Source: Rhizobium skierniewicense
Lineage (GTDB): Bacteria; Pseudomonadota; Alphaproteobacteria; Rhizobiales; Rhizobiaceae
Reading direction: 5' to 3'
Assembly: GCF_014196515.1 (NCBI RefSeq)
Contig: NZ_JACIDV010000013.1
Location: 1-64,000 of the forward strand
Length of the DNA stretch: 64,000 nt
In this document: piece by piece, positions 17,795-25,600 of the stretch
Numbering within the stretch: the stretch's first letter is position 1
Layout of the letters: every line of letters starts with the position of its first letter
Notes under the pieces: generated by a model
Databases searched by the model: none
What the model was told of the DNA's origin: nothing
Seen by the model: only the letters and a program-made list of their open reading frames with translations
Made by a program: the position numbers and the translations under genes

Positions 17795-17811
17795 TAAACC
17801 AAGCATTAACC
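17795..17811 (+). promoter_or_regulatory. Possible CtrA-like box
   Basis: TAAA, 7 nt, TTAACC lies 57 nt upstream of the following ATG. It resembles the alphaproteobacterial CtrA consensus (TTAA-N7-TTAAC) with one mismatch in the first half-site. A single match is weak evidence. Confidence 0.3.
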
Positions 17812-17867
17812 ATTCGCGACATAAATTGATACTCACACGCAGCGGCCAATTCGCCAGGGAAAGTATC

Positions 17868-18422
17868 ATGTATTCGCGCTTCTTTTCGCTACTGGGCGGA
17901 CTTGCCGCCGTAATGACCGTCAGTGGCGGACTTGCCGTCTCAGACGTTCAGGCCGCTTCACGCGATGACGTATTCTTCGGCTCTGTTGCCGGTGCATGGT
18001 CCGGTCCCGGCGAAATCGTCGCGGGTAAATACAAGGGCACGAAATTCACCTGCGACCTGACCGGCGAGCCGATCAGCGACAAGGAAACCGGCATCAAGCT
18101 GGGCGGCACCTGCCGCGTTGGCGTCTTCAAGCAGCCGATGTCCGCGATCATCGCCAAGAAGGGCAACAGCTACGAAGGCAAGTTCCTGGATGGCTCCGAA
18201 GGCAAGGGTCTCGATATCGTTTCGGGTCAGGTCAGCGGCGACAAGGTCGTCGTCGGCATCAACCGCGCCAAGCTGAGCGGTGCCATGGTTGCCCGCGTTA
18301 CCAACAACGCATCCATGAACATCACGATTTCCGTCAAGGTCGCGGACCAGATGGTGCCCGTGATCGGCCTTACTCTGGCACGCAATATCGATCAGATGCC
18401 GGTCGGCTCCATCAAGCAGTAA
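17868..18422 (+). CDS. Secreted protein of unknown function (184 aa)
   Basis: The ATG at 17868 (MYSRFFSLLGGLAAVMTVSGG) has a CAGGGAAAG site upstream; an in-frame ATG 14 codons earlier is less likely. A signal peptide covers about residues 1-32, ending DVQAA|S. The mature protein contains an early WSGPGEIVAGKYKGTKF motif, two Cys (CDLTGE and GGTCRVG) that may form a disulfide, and regular beta-strands throughout, suggesting a small beta-barrel. Similar 'GxWxGPG' exported proteins are frequent in Rhizobiaceae, with no assigned function. It ends in a strong terminator. Confidence 0.8.
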   Translation: MYSRFFSLLGGLAAVMTVSGGLAVSDVQAASRDDVFFGSVAGAWSGPGEIVAGKYKGTKFTCDLTGEPISDKETGIKLGGTCRVGVFKQPMSAIIAKKGNSYEGKFLDGSEGKGLDIVSGQVSGDKVVVGINRAKLSGAMVARVTNNASMNITISVKVADQMVPVIGLTLARNIDQMPVGSIKQ

Positions 18423-18436
18423 ATTGAACCTATGGT

Positions 18437-18964
18437 TCAAACCGACGAAGACGGGAGTGCCCACCACTCCCGTTTTTCGGTTGCGATTTTGATGCCGGAC
18501 ATATCGGCATCTTCAAGCCATTGATTGACCTTCCGACCATTGACGACCAGATCAGGTGCGATGTCGCATAGCGGTTTCAGGACGAACGCCCGTTCCGTCA
18601 TCCGTGGATGCGGAATTTCCACGCGCGCGGTGGAGACTTGGACATCGCCATAGGTCAGCACATCAATATCGATGGTTCTCGGACCCCAGCGCTCGTCACG
18701 CACCCGTTTCATTCCGCGCTCGATCTCAAGGCATAGGTCCAGCAGCGGCTCAGGCCGCAGCGACGTCTCGATCAAGGCGCAGCAATTGAAGAAATCTGCC
18801 TGGTCCGTCTTTCCCCAGGGCGGAGTGCTGTAAAGCTTTGAGACAGCCAATAACTGGCAGCTTTCATGGCGCGAAAGAGCGTCAAGCGCATGCGCCATTG
18901 CTGACGGCGGATCACCCAGATTGCCACCCAGACCGAGCGTTGCCTTCACTGTGCTGTCAGCCAT
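18437..18964 (-). CDS. folK: HPPK, hydroxymethyldihydropterin pyrophosphokinase
   Basis: 175 residues. HPPK signatures: LGLGGNLGDPPSAMAHAL at the N-terminus, SKLYSTPPWGKTDQADFFNCC, and the signature ERWGPRTIDIDVLTYGD with the Mg-binding DID. It transfers pyrophosphate from ATP to 6-hydroxymethyl-dihydropterin in the cytoplasm. It is third in a tight folP-folB-folK operon, overlapping folB by 8 bp. The extreme C-terminus contains the terminator of the convergent gene, so the last few residues are constrained by two roles. Confidence 0.94.
   Translation of the reverse strand: MADSTVKATLGLGGNLGDPPSAMAHALDALSRHESCQLLAVSKLYSTPPWGKTDQADFFNCCALIETSLRPEPLLDLCLEIERGMKRVRDERWGPRTIDIDVLTYGDVQVSTARVEIPHPRMTERAFVLKPLCDIAPDLVVNGRKVNQWLEDADMSGIKIATEKREWWALPSSSV
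18451..18477 (+). terminator. Terminator embedded in the folK 3' end
   Basis: ACGGGAGTG and CACTCCCGT form the stem, followed by TTTTT on the plus strand. It ends the secreted-protein gene but lies inside the last codons of folK on the other strand. Confidence 0.8.
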
Positions 18965-19322
18965 GCTGCTCTACGCTCACCTGCGCATAATCGAGAATTC
19001 CGGGCACGGGTGCGGATGGCTTACGAACGGTGACCTTCACGCGTACGATCTGCGGATAGCGACTGCGCAGCGCCTTGGCGATATCGTTCGCCAGGGCCTC
19101 AATCAGATACCGTCTCTGACCGGCGACGATCTTTTCTATGACCGCAAAAGCCACGCCGTAATCCACGGTATTTTGAATATCGTCGGTCTCCAGCGCGTTT
19201 CCAGCTTCGACCTCCATCTCCGCATCCACGAAGAAACGCTGACCTAACGTCTCTTCTTGCTCCAGCAGGCCATGGCGGGCAAAAAACGAACAGTTCTTCA
19301 AAAGTATCGTATAAAGGCTCAT
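18957..19322 (-). CDS. folB: Dihydroneopterin aldolase
   Basis: 121 residues of the FolB family: MSLYTILLKNCSFFARHGLLEQEE with the FARHG(L)xxxE motif, then RFFVDAEMEVE and the conserved TVDYG segment (NTVDYGVAFAVIEKI), and VRVKVTVRKPSAPVPG near the end. It converts dihydroneopterin to 6-hydroxymethyl-dihydropterin. Its ATG overlaps the folP stop by 4 bp and its end overlaps folK, so the three genes form one translationally coupled operon. Confidence 0.94.
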   Translation of the reverse strand: MSLYTILLKNCSFFARHGLLEQEETLGQRFFVDAEMEVEAGNALETDDIQNTVDYGVAFAVIEKIVAGQRRYLIEALANDIAKALRSRYPQIVRVKVTVRKPSAPVPGILDYAQVSVEQHG

Positions 19323-20185
19323 TCTCGCCCCTCCCCGTATTGTTTTTTATGCATCAGAATGGCGTCTGCGATGTTCAGGGCGTCGCGTGTCATCGCAACA
19401 TTGTGGACGCGGAAAACACAGGCGCCTGCCAGCCGCAGAATGGACGTGGTCGCAGCCGTTCCCACGTCTCTGTCTCCCGCTGCATCCCGACTTGTGAGAG
19501 CACCGATAAACCGTTTGCGCGACGTGCCTGCCAGAATAGGCAGACCGAATGCGGCAAGCTCATCGAAACGCGACATGAGCGCAATATTTTCTGCCGTATC
19601 CTTGGCAAAGCCAAATCCGGGATCCAGCACGATGGCCTTGCGTAAAATACCGGCAGCCGCTGCGATATCCAGCGAGCGATTGAGAAAGGCGAATTGGTCG
19701 GCAATAACATCCGTCAGCTTTTCGCGATCTCGCCCCGTATGCATGATGCAGACACCGGCTCCTGAACGTCCGATAACCGCTGCCATATCTTGATCTTTTT
19801 GGAGCCCGAAAACGTCATTGACGATATGCGCGCCCGCCTCCACCGCCAGTTTGGCCGTTTCGGCACGGTAGGTATCGACTGAAATCAACGCATCCGTTTG
19901 TTTAGCAAGAGCTGCGATGACCGGAAGAACGCGGTCCTGCTCCTCTTGCGCCGTCACGGTCGCAGCACCCGGGCGGGTTGATTCGCCACCGATGTCGATG
20001 ATGGCTGCGCCATCCTCGACGCATGACCGTGCGTGGGACACCGCACGTTCGGTGTCGAGATATCGCCCGCCATCCGAAAAGGAATCCGGTGTCGTGTTGA
20101 CGATAGCCATAATGAGGCCATCCCCATCAAGTTTCAGGGAGCGCCCATGCGCGACTTGCCACACATTGTCACTGGCTGTTATCAC
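19319..20185 (-). CDS. folP: Dihydropteroate synthase
   Basis: 288 residues with GTG start. Both DHPS signatures are visible: MAIVNTTPDSFSDGGRY and IDIGGESTRPGAATV. Further binding segments are LISVDTYRAETAKLA, AHIVNDVFGLQ, LDPGFGFAKDTAENI and the C-terminal RVHNVAMTRDAL. It condenses the pterin pyrophosphate with p-aminobenzoate; it is the sulfonamide target. It is first gene of the folP-folB-folK operon. The region to the divergent DUF922 gene (180 nt) should hold its promoter. Confidence 0.95.
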   Translation of the reverse strand: MITASDNVWQVAHGRSLKLDGDGLIMAIVNTTPDSFSDGGRYLDTERAVSHARSCVEDGAAIIDIGGESTRPGAATVTAQEEQDRVLPVIAALAKQTDALISVDTYRAETAKLAVEAGAHIVNDVFGLQKDQDMAAVIGRSGAGVCIMHTGRDREKLTDVIADQFAFLNRSLDIAAAAGILRKAIVLDPGFGFAKDTAENIALMSRFDELAAFGLPILAGTSRKRFIGALTSRDAAGDRDVGTAATTSILRLAGACVFRVHNVAMTRDALNIADAILMHKKQYGEGRE

Positions 20186-20366
20186 GGAACGTAATGCCTT
20201 TCGGGAACAACGGAGGACCCATCATTCATATCGCTTCACTCCGCCTACAGCATTGCACGCGAAACCCAAATAAGATTCCAAAATTAAGACGCGCAGGCGT
20301 TACGCGTCAGAGAGCAGGCCGCTCTATGCAGCAATCATATGCCAAGTTCAACCGGAAGGCCGGTCC

Positions 20367-20990
20367 ATGACGCTTCACGACCGCGCGGTTTGCGCCCTTC
20401 TTTTCGCAACGATGCTTCTCATACTTCCGCAGTCGGCCGGAGCAGAAGCATTGATGACCAAGTCCTTCTCCTATTTCAGCATCGGTGGCAAAACCGCTGA
20501 AGATCTCGACCGCGAATTGTCGCATAGAGGTCCGATGACGAAAGCCACCGGCGCGCGCCACCCCGGCGCCACGGAAATCAAATTTGGCGGTGAAATCAGC
20601 TACGTTGAAAAGAATGCAAAATGCGGCGTCGGCAATGTCGAGGTCAAACTCCACACCAAAATTCTGTTGCCACGCTGGACGAACAGGCGTCGTACGGCGG
20701 CTGATCTGGCTCTCATATGGGATACGTTGTCAGCCGATATCAAACGGCACGAAGAGCGTCATGCAGAAATCTCCCGCAATTATGCTCGCACCCTCGATAA
20801 ACGCCTTCAATCACTTCGCCCGCAGGACAGTTGCGAAGAGATGCAGGCGCTCGTCACCAAAACGACCCAAGAGGTCATGTCGGCACACGACAAGGATCAG
20901 TTGCGTTTCGATATGGTCGAATCGAAAAATTTCGATGCGCGCATGACCCGCCTGCTGAAGCACCGAATTCAGCAAAACGCCACGAAGTAA
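20367..20990 (+). CDS. DUF922 family secreted putative zinc protease
   Basis: 207 residues. A signal peptide (MTLHDRAVCALLFATMLLILPQSAGAEA) leads into a DUF922 domain. It includes the SYFSIGGKTAEDLDREL repeat-like start, TGARHPGATE, and a zincin motif HEERH (residues 131-135, within IKRHEERHAEISRNY), which gives the HExxH metal site. Two or three cysteines may be disulfide-linked. DUF922 members are described as predicted Zn-dependent proteases with no known substrate. The neighbour on the left (folP) is divergent. A weak hairpin follows at about 21008-21032. Confidence 0.82.
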   Translation: MTLHDRAVCALLFATMLLILPQSAGAEALMTKSFSYFSIGGKTAEDLDRELSHRGPMTKATGARHPGATEIKFGGEISYVEKNAKCGVGNVEVKLHTKILLPRWTNRRRTAADLALIWDTLSADIKRHEERHAEISRNYARTLDKRLQSLRPQDSCEEMQALVTKTTQEVMSAHDKDQLRFDMVESKNFDARMTRLLKHRIQQNATK

Positions 20991-21179
20991 AACGGTGCTG
21001 GTCAAATACCGAACGACATCCGGTAGTTCGGTGATCTTCTTGAAGCTTTAAAACAACCATGAATTTTAAAAATAAATACACAGCCGGATAATAATCAATG
21101 AATTCTTGCTATGGCCGGATACGCCATTTTGATATATGCAATTTTTAATAGAATTTAAGATCAAATCACCGAGTCTGTT

Positions 21180-21288
21180 ATCGATACCTCCTCCCGGCGC
21201 GTCTCCAACCCTGGGCGTTTTCTCCCTGCCCGATGGTAACGTACCCACCTCGCCTCGCTATCCCGCGAAACGGAGAGCGAGGCTTTTT
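21180..21288 (+). ncRNA. Candidate CU-rich trans-acting sRNA
   Basis: A roughly 110-nt plus-strand segment with CCTCCTCCC (anti-Shine-Dalgarno-like, about 21187-21195), a second C/T-rich patch (TTCTCCCTGCCC) and a third (ACCCACCTCGCC), ending in a terminator (arms 21252-21259 and 21276-21283, then five T). No ORF with an RBS is present. The CCTCCTCCC element is the same type as in the rhizobial alpha-r14 sRNAs, but only one exact copy is present here. The 5' end is not known; an AT-rich stretch upstream could hold the promoter. Confidence 0.45.
21252..21288 (+). terminator. Terminator of the candidate sRNA
   Basis: GCCTCGCT and AGCGAGGC form a perfect 8-bp stem with a 16-nt loop followed by TTTTT on the plus strand. 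The T tail is on this strand only, so it does not serve the ferredoxin gene. Confidence 0.75.
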
Positions 21289-21316
21289 GTGTGGGGACAT
21301 AAAACAGGTGCTTCGG

Positions 21317-21637
21317 TCAGCCCTGGCGTTCGGGAACGTGTACGACCAACCCATCCAGCGCGTCGGTCATCTTGATCTGACAGGAAAGCCTGGACGTTGG
21401 GCGCACATCGAACGCGAAATCCAGCATGTCCTCTTCCATCGGTTCCGGCGGGCCGACGCGTTCGCTCCAGGCGTCATCGACATAGACATGACAGGTGGCA
21501 CAGGCGCAGGCCCCACCACATTCCGCATCGATACCCGGAACGGAATTGCGAACGGCATTTTCCATCACGGTAGAGCCATTGCTCACATCGAAATCTTGTT
21601 GTGTGCCGTCAAAGGCGATGATGGTCAGTTTGGTCAT
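21317..21637 (-). CDS. 2Fe-2S ferredoxin (adrenodoxin type)
   Basis: 106 residues. The cluster ligands follow the adrenodoxin/FdVI pattern: Cys at CGGACACATC (three cysteines, Cx5Cx2C), with the fourth in RLSCQIKM. The [14 protein letters not shown] helix precedes them and an acidic region ([12 protein letters not shown]) is a likely partner-docking surface. It carries electrons to a P450, Fe-S assembly or another oxidoreductase; no partner gene is adjacent, so the role is open. A 19-bp perfect inverted repeat lies immediately upstream. Confidence 0.92.
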   Translation of the reverse strand: MTKLTIIAFDGTQQDFDVSNGSTVMENAVRNSVPGIDAECGGACACATCHVYVDDAWSERVGPPEPMEEDMLDFAFDVRPTSRLSCQIKMTDALDGLVVHVPERQG

Positions 21638-21678
21638 GTCGGAAATCCAAAAATGATGGTTTGAGATGGAGAGGTGTC

Positions 21679-21739
21679 GCGTCGGTTAATGTCACCTGTC
21701 CGGTTTTGTTCAAGGCAGGAAGGTGACATTAACCGACGC
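21679..21739. repeat. Perfect 19-bp inverted repeat upstream of the ferredoxin gene
   Basis: Arms GCGTCGGTTAATGTCACCT (21679-21697) and its exact complement (21721-21739) around a 23-nt spacer. It sits 41 nt upstream of the ferredoxin ATG and downstream of the HPt terminator. It could be a pair of operator sites, a leader hairpin, or a remnant of an inversion. I saw no other copy in this window. Confidence 0.9.
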
Positions 21740-21756
21740 CACATCAGACAAATAGA

Positions 21757-21809
21757 AAGGCCGGCTCCGCTTGGCAACCCATTGCGAGGTTGCAGGCAGA
21801 GCCGGCCTT
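21757..21809 (-). terminator. Terminator of the HPt gene
   Basis: AAGGCCGGCTC and GAGCCGGCCTT (11 bp) form a long hairpin, with TTTCTATTTG following on the minus strand, about 25 nt past the HPt stop. Confidence 0.8.
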
Positions 21810-21833
21810 GAAAAGGACCTCTGAAAAAGAGGA

Positions 21834-22202
21834 TCAGCGGCAGAGTTTGAGGATGAAGTTCTCTGCCTCGATGACGGAAGCGGCGACCTTCGCCAGAGCA
21901 GCACTGTCGCGGTTGCCATTCTCCACGGCTTCGGCCGTGGCGGACACCTTGAACGCACCGACCGCATCTGCCGACCCCTTGAGGCGGTGCGCGATCAACT
22001 TCATCTGATTGTCGTTTGCAGTGGAGAGTTCGTGCAGCAGGGTACGGGCATTGCGGGTGAACAGTTGCAGGATTTCGATTTCCAGCTCCTTATCGCCCAT
22101 GGTCTGTCGTGCAAGATGGATGAAGTCGATGGGCTTGCTGCCAACCGGAGCCGCGCCGAACGAGTTGTCCGGTGCTTCGAATGCGATACTCACCGCTGCC
22201 AT
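21834..22202 (-). CDS. Histidine phosphotransfer (HPt) domain protein
   Basis: 122 residues if begun at the ATG 22202 (MAAVSIAFEAPDN), which has a GAGGA site; the frame is open to 22301 but the upstream part looks non-coding. The single domain is an HPt four-helix bundle with the phosphorylatable His72 in MKLIAHRLKGSADAVGA. It would pass phosphate between a hybrid kinase and a response regulator; neither is adjacent. It is divergent from the giant Gpr-type gene, so a shared regulatory region is possible. A strong terminator follows. Confidence 0.85.
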   Translation of the reverse strand: MAAVSIAFEAPDNSFGAAPVGSKPIDFIHLARQTMGDKELEIEILQLFTRNARTLLHELSTANDNQMKLIAHRLKGSADAVGAFKVSATAEAVENGNRDSAALAKVAASVIEAENFILKLCR

Positions 22203-22683
22203 TGTCGTAGAATTCCTCATGTGCGTAAAGCTTCTTGTTTTGAAGCAGATATGTTCTGCATTAGAGCAGGCTAGGCCTTCGATGAGCTTAAATTGGGGCA
22301 CGAAACGCCGGGAAATCTTTTGCTATGGTTAATTTATGTTAAACTTATAGGAAACAAGGCGTTCCACCTGCCAGCGAGGTTTAAAAACTGTTAACAAACC
22401 GCAACTTGGCATAAGGTGCGGTGTCGCTTTAATTGTTTCAAAGCCACAAATGTGTCAGTACGGTACTGCGTGCCGCATGACTTTCGTACAAGTTTTGTAA
22501 ATCCGGCATGTCGATGTAATCTTACCTGGCAGCCGGGAAATCGGTTCTCAGGACTTTAGTAAGAAACGAGGCACTATATACCGGCAGGTATCGTGTCTTG
22601 AGGCATGGTGGCGGAAATCCGTAAGCGGCGGCGAGCGGATGAACGGCATGAGGCCGGGCGTATATGTAACGAGGCGTAACCGC
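22203..22683. promoter_or_regulatory. Divergent control region of HPt and gpr
   Basis: 481 nt without a convincing gene between two divergent starts. Near the HPt side TTAA-N7-TAAA (22329-22343) resembles a CtrA half-match. A TATA-rich segment CACTATATACC (about 22571) could be the -10 of gpr. No strong inverted repeat was seen. Confidence 0.4.
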
Positions 22684-25600
22684 ATGGCGAACAATAAGAT
22701 CAGCGACTCGATCGACGAGACTGCGTTTCAGGCATTGGAAGATGCCTTGCAGCTCGGCGCTTACGAAACCCAGCCGGAGCCTCGGAAACGAACAACTCCC
22801 AAGCCTGCGGAGGCCAGAGTGTCAGAAAAGACCAGAGTGCCCGAAAAATCAAAGGCACGTCCTGCCGAGCCGCAGCAACAACGCCCTGCCCCGGAGCAAG
22901 CGCCCCGATCTCCCTCTCTCGAAGCCGCCAATGATGGTTCCAAGCGCAGCCCGGCCATGATCCTGAAATCGCTGGATGCGGGGTCCATCACAGCTGCCCT
23001 TCGCAACGCGAGCATCTTCTCGGCTTTCTGGGCCATTGCAGGCGTCGGCCTTGCCAATGTCATCTATGGCGACCTGATCTGGAACGTCTCGTCGCTTGCA
23101 CAGCTTTTTGCTATTCCCGGCGTGATGGCGATCATCATCGGCATCATCGTTCCGATCACACTGTTCTTCGCCTTCGCCATCATGATGGCGCGCGCCCGCG
23201 ATCTGCGGAATGCTGCCCGTTCCATGGCGGAAGTTGCCCTGCGCCTTGCCGAGCCGGAAACCGTTGCGTCCGACCGGATCATGTCCGTCGGTCAGGCCGT
23301 GCGACGTGAAGTGTCGGCCATGAACGACGGCATCGAGCGCACCATTGCGCGCGCAACCGAGCTCGAAACACTCGTTCACTCCGAAGTGAATGCACTGGAG
23401 CGCAGCTACGCCGATAACGAACTGCGTGTTCGCAGCCTCGTTCACGAACTGAGCGCAGAGCGCGACGCCATCATCAATCATGCTGAGCGTATCCGCTCGT
23501 CCATCATTGGTGCGCAGGACCAGATCAAGGAAGAACTGTCCATCGTCGGTGAAGAACTGTCGATGCGCCTCGCCACCAGCGGTGAGGCTTTCGCATCTAT
23601 GATCGACACACGATCCGCCGCCCTGCTCGAAAAATCCCGCGTATCGACGGAGGCGATGGGCACCCTCATCGCTGCCAAGACCGACAATCTTCTTCAGGCA
23701 CTCAACACGTCGGGCGCAACGATCTCCAACGAATTCGACCTGCGCCTGCACGACCTCAGCACAACGCTGGACGAGCGCGGCCGTCTTTTGCTGGAGCAAT
23801 TCGCGACACAGGCTTCCACGGTCAGCAGCGGCACGGAAAACCTGAACAAGGTGCTGGAAGATCGCACACGCCTGCTCAACGATATCCTGTCCAAGCGCAC
23901 GCAGGAGATTTCCCAGAACATAGACCGCGGCCAGCAGGTCATCGGCGGTTCGCTGGATCATGTTCTCGACCAGTTGACGACGACGCTCGAAGAAAAAGGC
24001 CTTTCTTTCCGCCAGAATCTGCAGAGCAGCGCGGACGATGCCATTATGGACCTGGATCTGCGTTCGGGCCTGTTCGAAGAAAAGCTCCAGACAACCGTCG
24101 GCCTCGTCAACTCTGCCTTTGACGAGCGTGTTGCCGAATTCACCAGCGCCTTCGATCAGCGTGCGGGCAGCCTCGACAGCAAATTGATGGAAAGCCTGGC
24201 ACGCATCAACGAGACGGTTTCCGGTGGTACCGATACCATCGACGGCACGTTGAACTCCGGCATCGAGCGCTTGAGCGCAACCCTTACCGACCAATCCTTG
24301 GCTTTGGCAACGACGCTGGGTGCCGGTCAGGAGATGCTGGAAAGCTCGCTCGAAAGCCACACACGGGAACTCAGCGACGCCATCAGCACCCGCACGACGG
24401 ACATCACGAAGGCGTTCGGAGCGACGCATGATAAGATCGATGCCGTTCTCGCAGAACGCAGCACCGCGCTGATCAGCGCGCTCTCCGAAAGTCAGAACCG
24501 GTTCGACGATGCACTGGCAAGCCGCGCCGAAGCCATTACCGGCTCGGTCTCTGGCACTGCCCAGGACCTTGCGGCTCTTCTCGATGAGCGCGCAGCCGCC
24601 ATCAACAACATCGTCGCAGATGTCGAGCGTCGTCTTGCTGAAACACTCGAAACCCGTGCAGCGGCCATCACCGGCGCCGTTTCCGGTGTCGAAGACCGCC
24701 TGGCCGATACCCTCGACAGCCGCACGGCTGCAATCCACAACGCTGTCGCTGGCGTGGAAGACCGTATCGCCAACACACTTGATAGCCGCACCGCTGCCCT
24801 TAACAGCGTCGTATCCGGTGCTGAAGAACGCATTGCCGACGCACTTGATAGCCGAACCATGGCATTGGACATGGCATTCTCGACAGCCGAAGAGCGGCTC
24901 TCCGACACGCTGGACAGCCGCACCACTGCCTTGACCAGCGCAGTGTCGAGCGCAGAAGAACGCATGACCGATGCGTTGGACAGCCGCACCATGGCCATCG
25001 ATATGGCCTTCTCCGGTGCCGAAGAACGCATTGCTGAAACGATGGATGCGCGCACGGCCGCGCTGAACACGGTCGTCTCCGGAGTCGAGAGCCGGATTTC
25101 GGATACGCTCCTCACCGGTACGGCAGCCCTTGCCCATTCCGTTGCTGGCGTCGAAGACCGAATTGCCGAAACGCTGGACAGCAGAACAGCGGCACTCAAC
25201 CACGTCGTATCCGGTGTTGAAGAGCGCATCGCCGATACACTCGATAGTCGAACGATGGCTATCGACATGGCATTTTCCGGCGCCGAAGAGCGTCTGGCTG
25301 AAACCCTCGACAACCGGACCAGCGCGCTCAACAGCATCGTCTCCGGCGTCGAGGAACGCATTGCAGATACGCTCGACAGCCGCACCATGGCCATCGACAT
25401 GGCCTTCTCCGGCGCTGAGGAGCGCATCGCCGAGACCCTCGATGCGCGCACGGCTGCACTCAACACGGTCGTTTCAGGCGTTGAAAGCCGGATCTCTGAT
25501 ACGCTTGTCAACGGCACGGCATCACTGACGCAAGCGGTCAGCGGCGTGGAAACACGCATGGCCGAAACTCTCGACAGCAAAACAGCGGCGCTCAACAGCG

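Larger units (their letters stand above)
20991..21316. other. Intergenic region holding a candidate small RNA
   Basis: 326 nt between the DUF922 gene and the ferredoxin gene. The first half is AT-rich. The second half is CU-rich, ends in a strong plus-strand terminator, and is described separately as a candidate sRNA. Confidence 0.5.

Noticed and set aside
22639-22683. Upstream ATG of gpr (MNGMRPGV...)
   Set aside because: The later ATG (22684) begins the conserved MANNKISDSIDETAFQALE segment.
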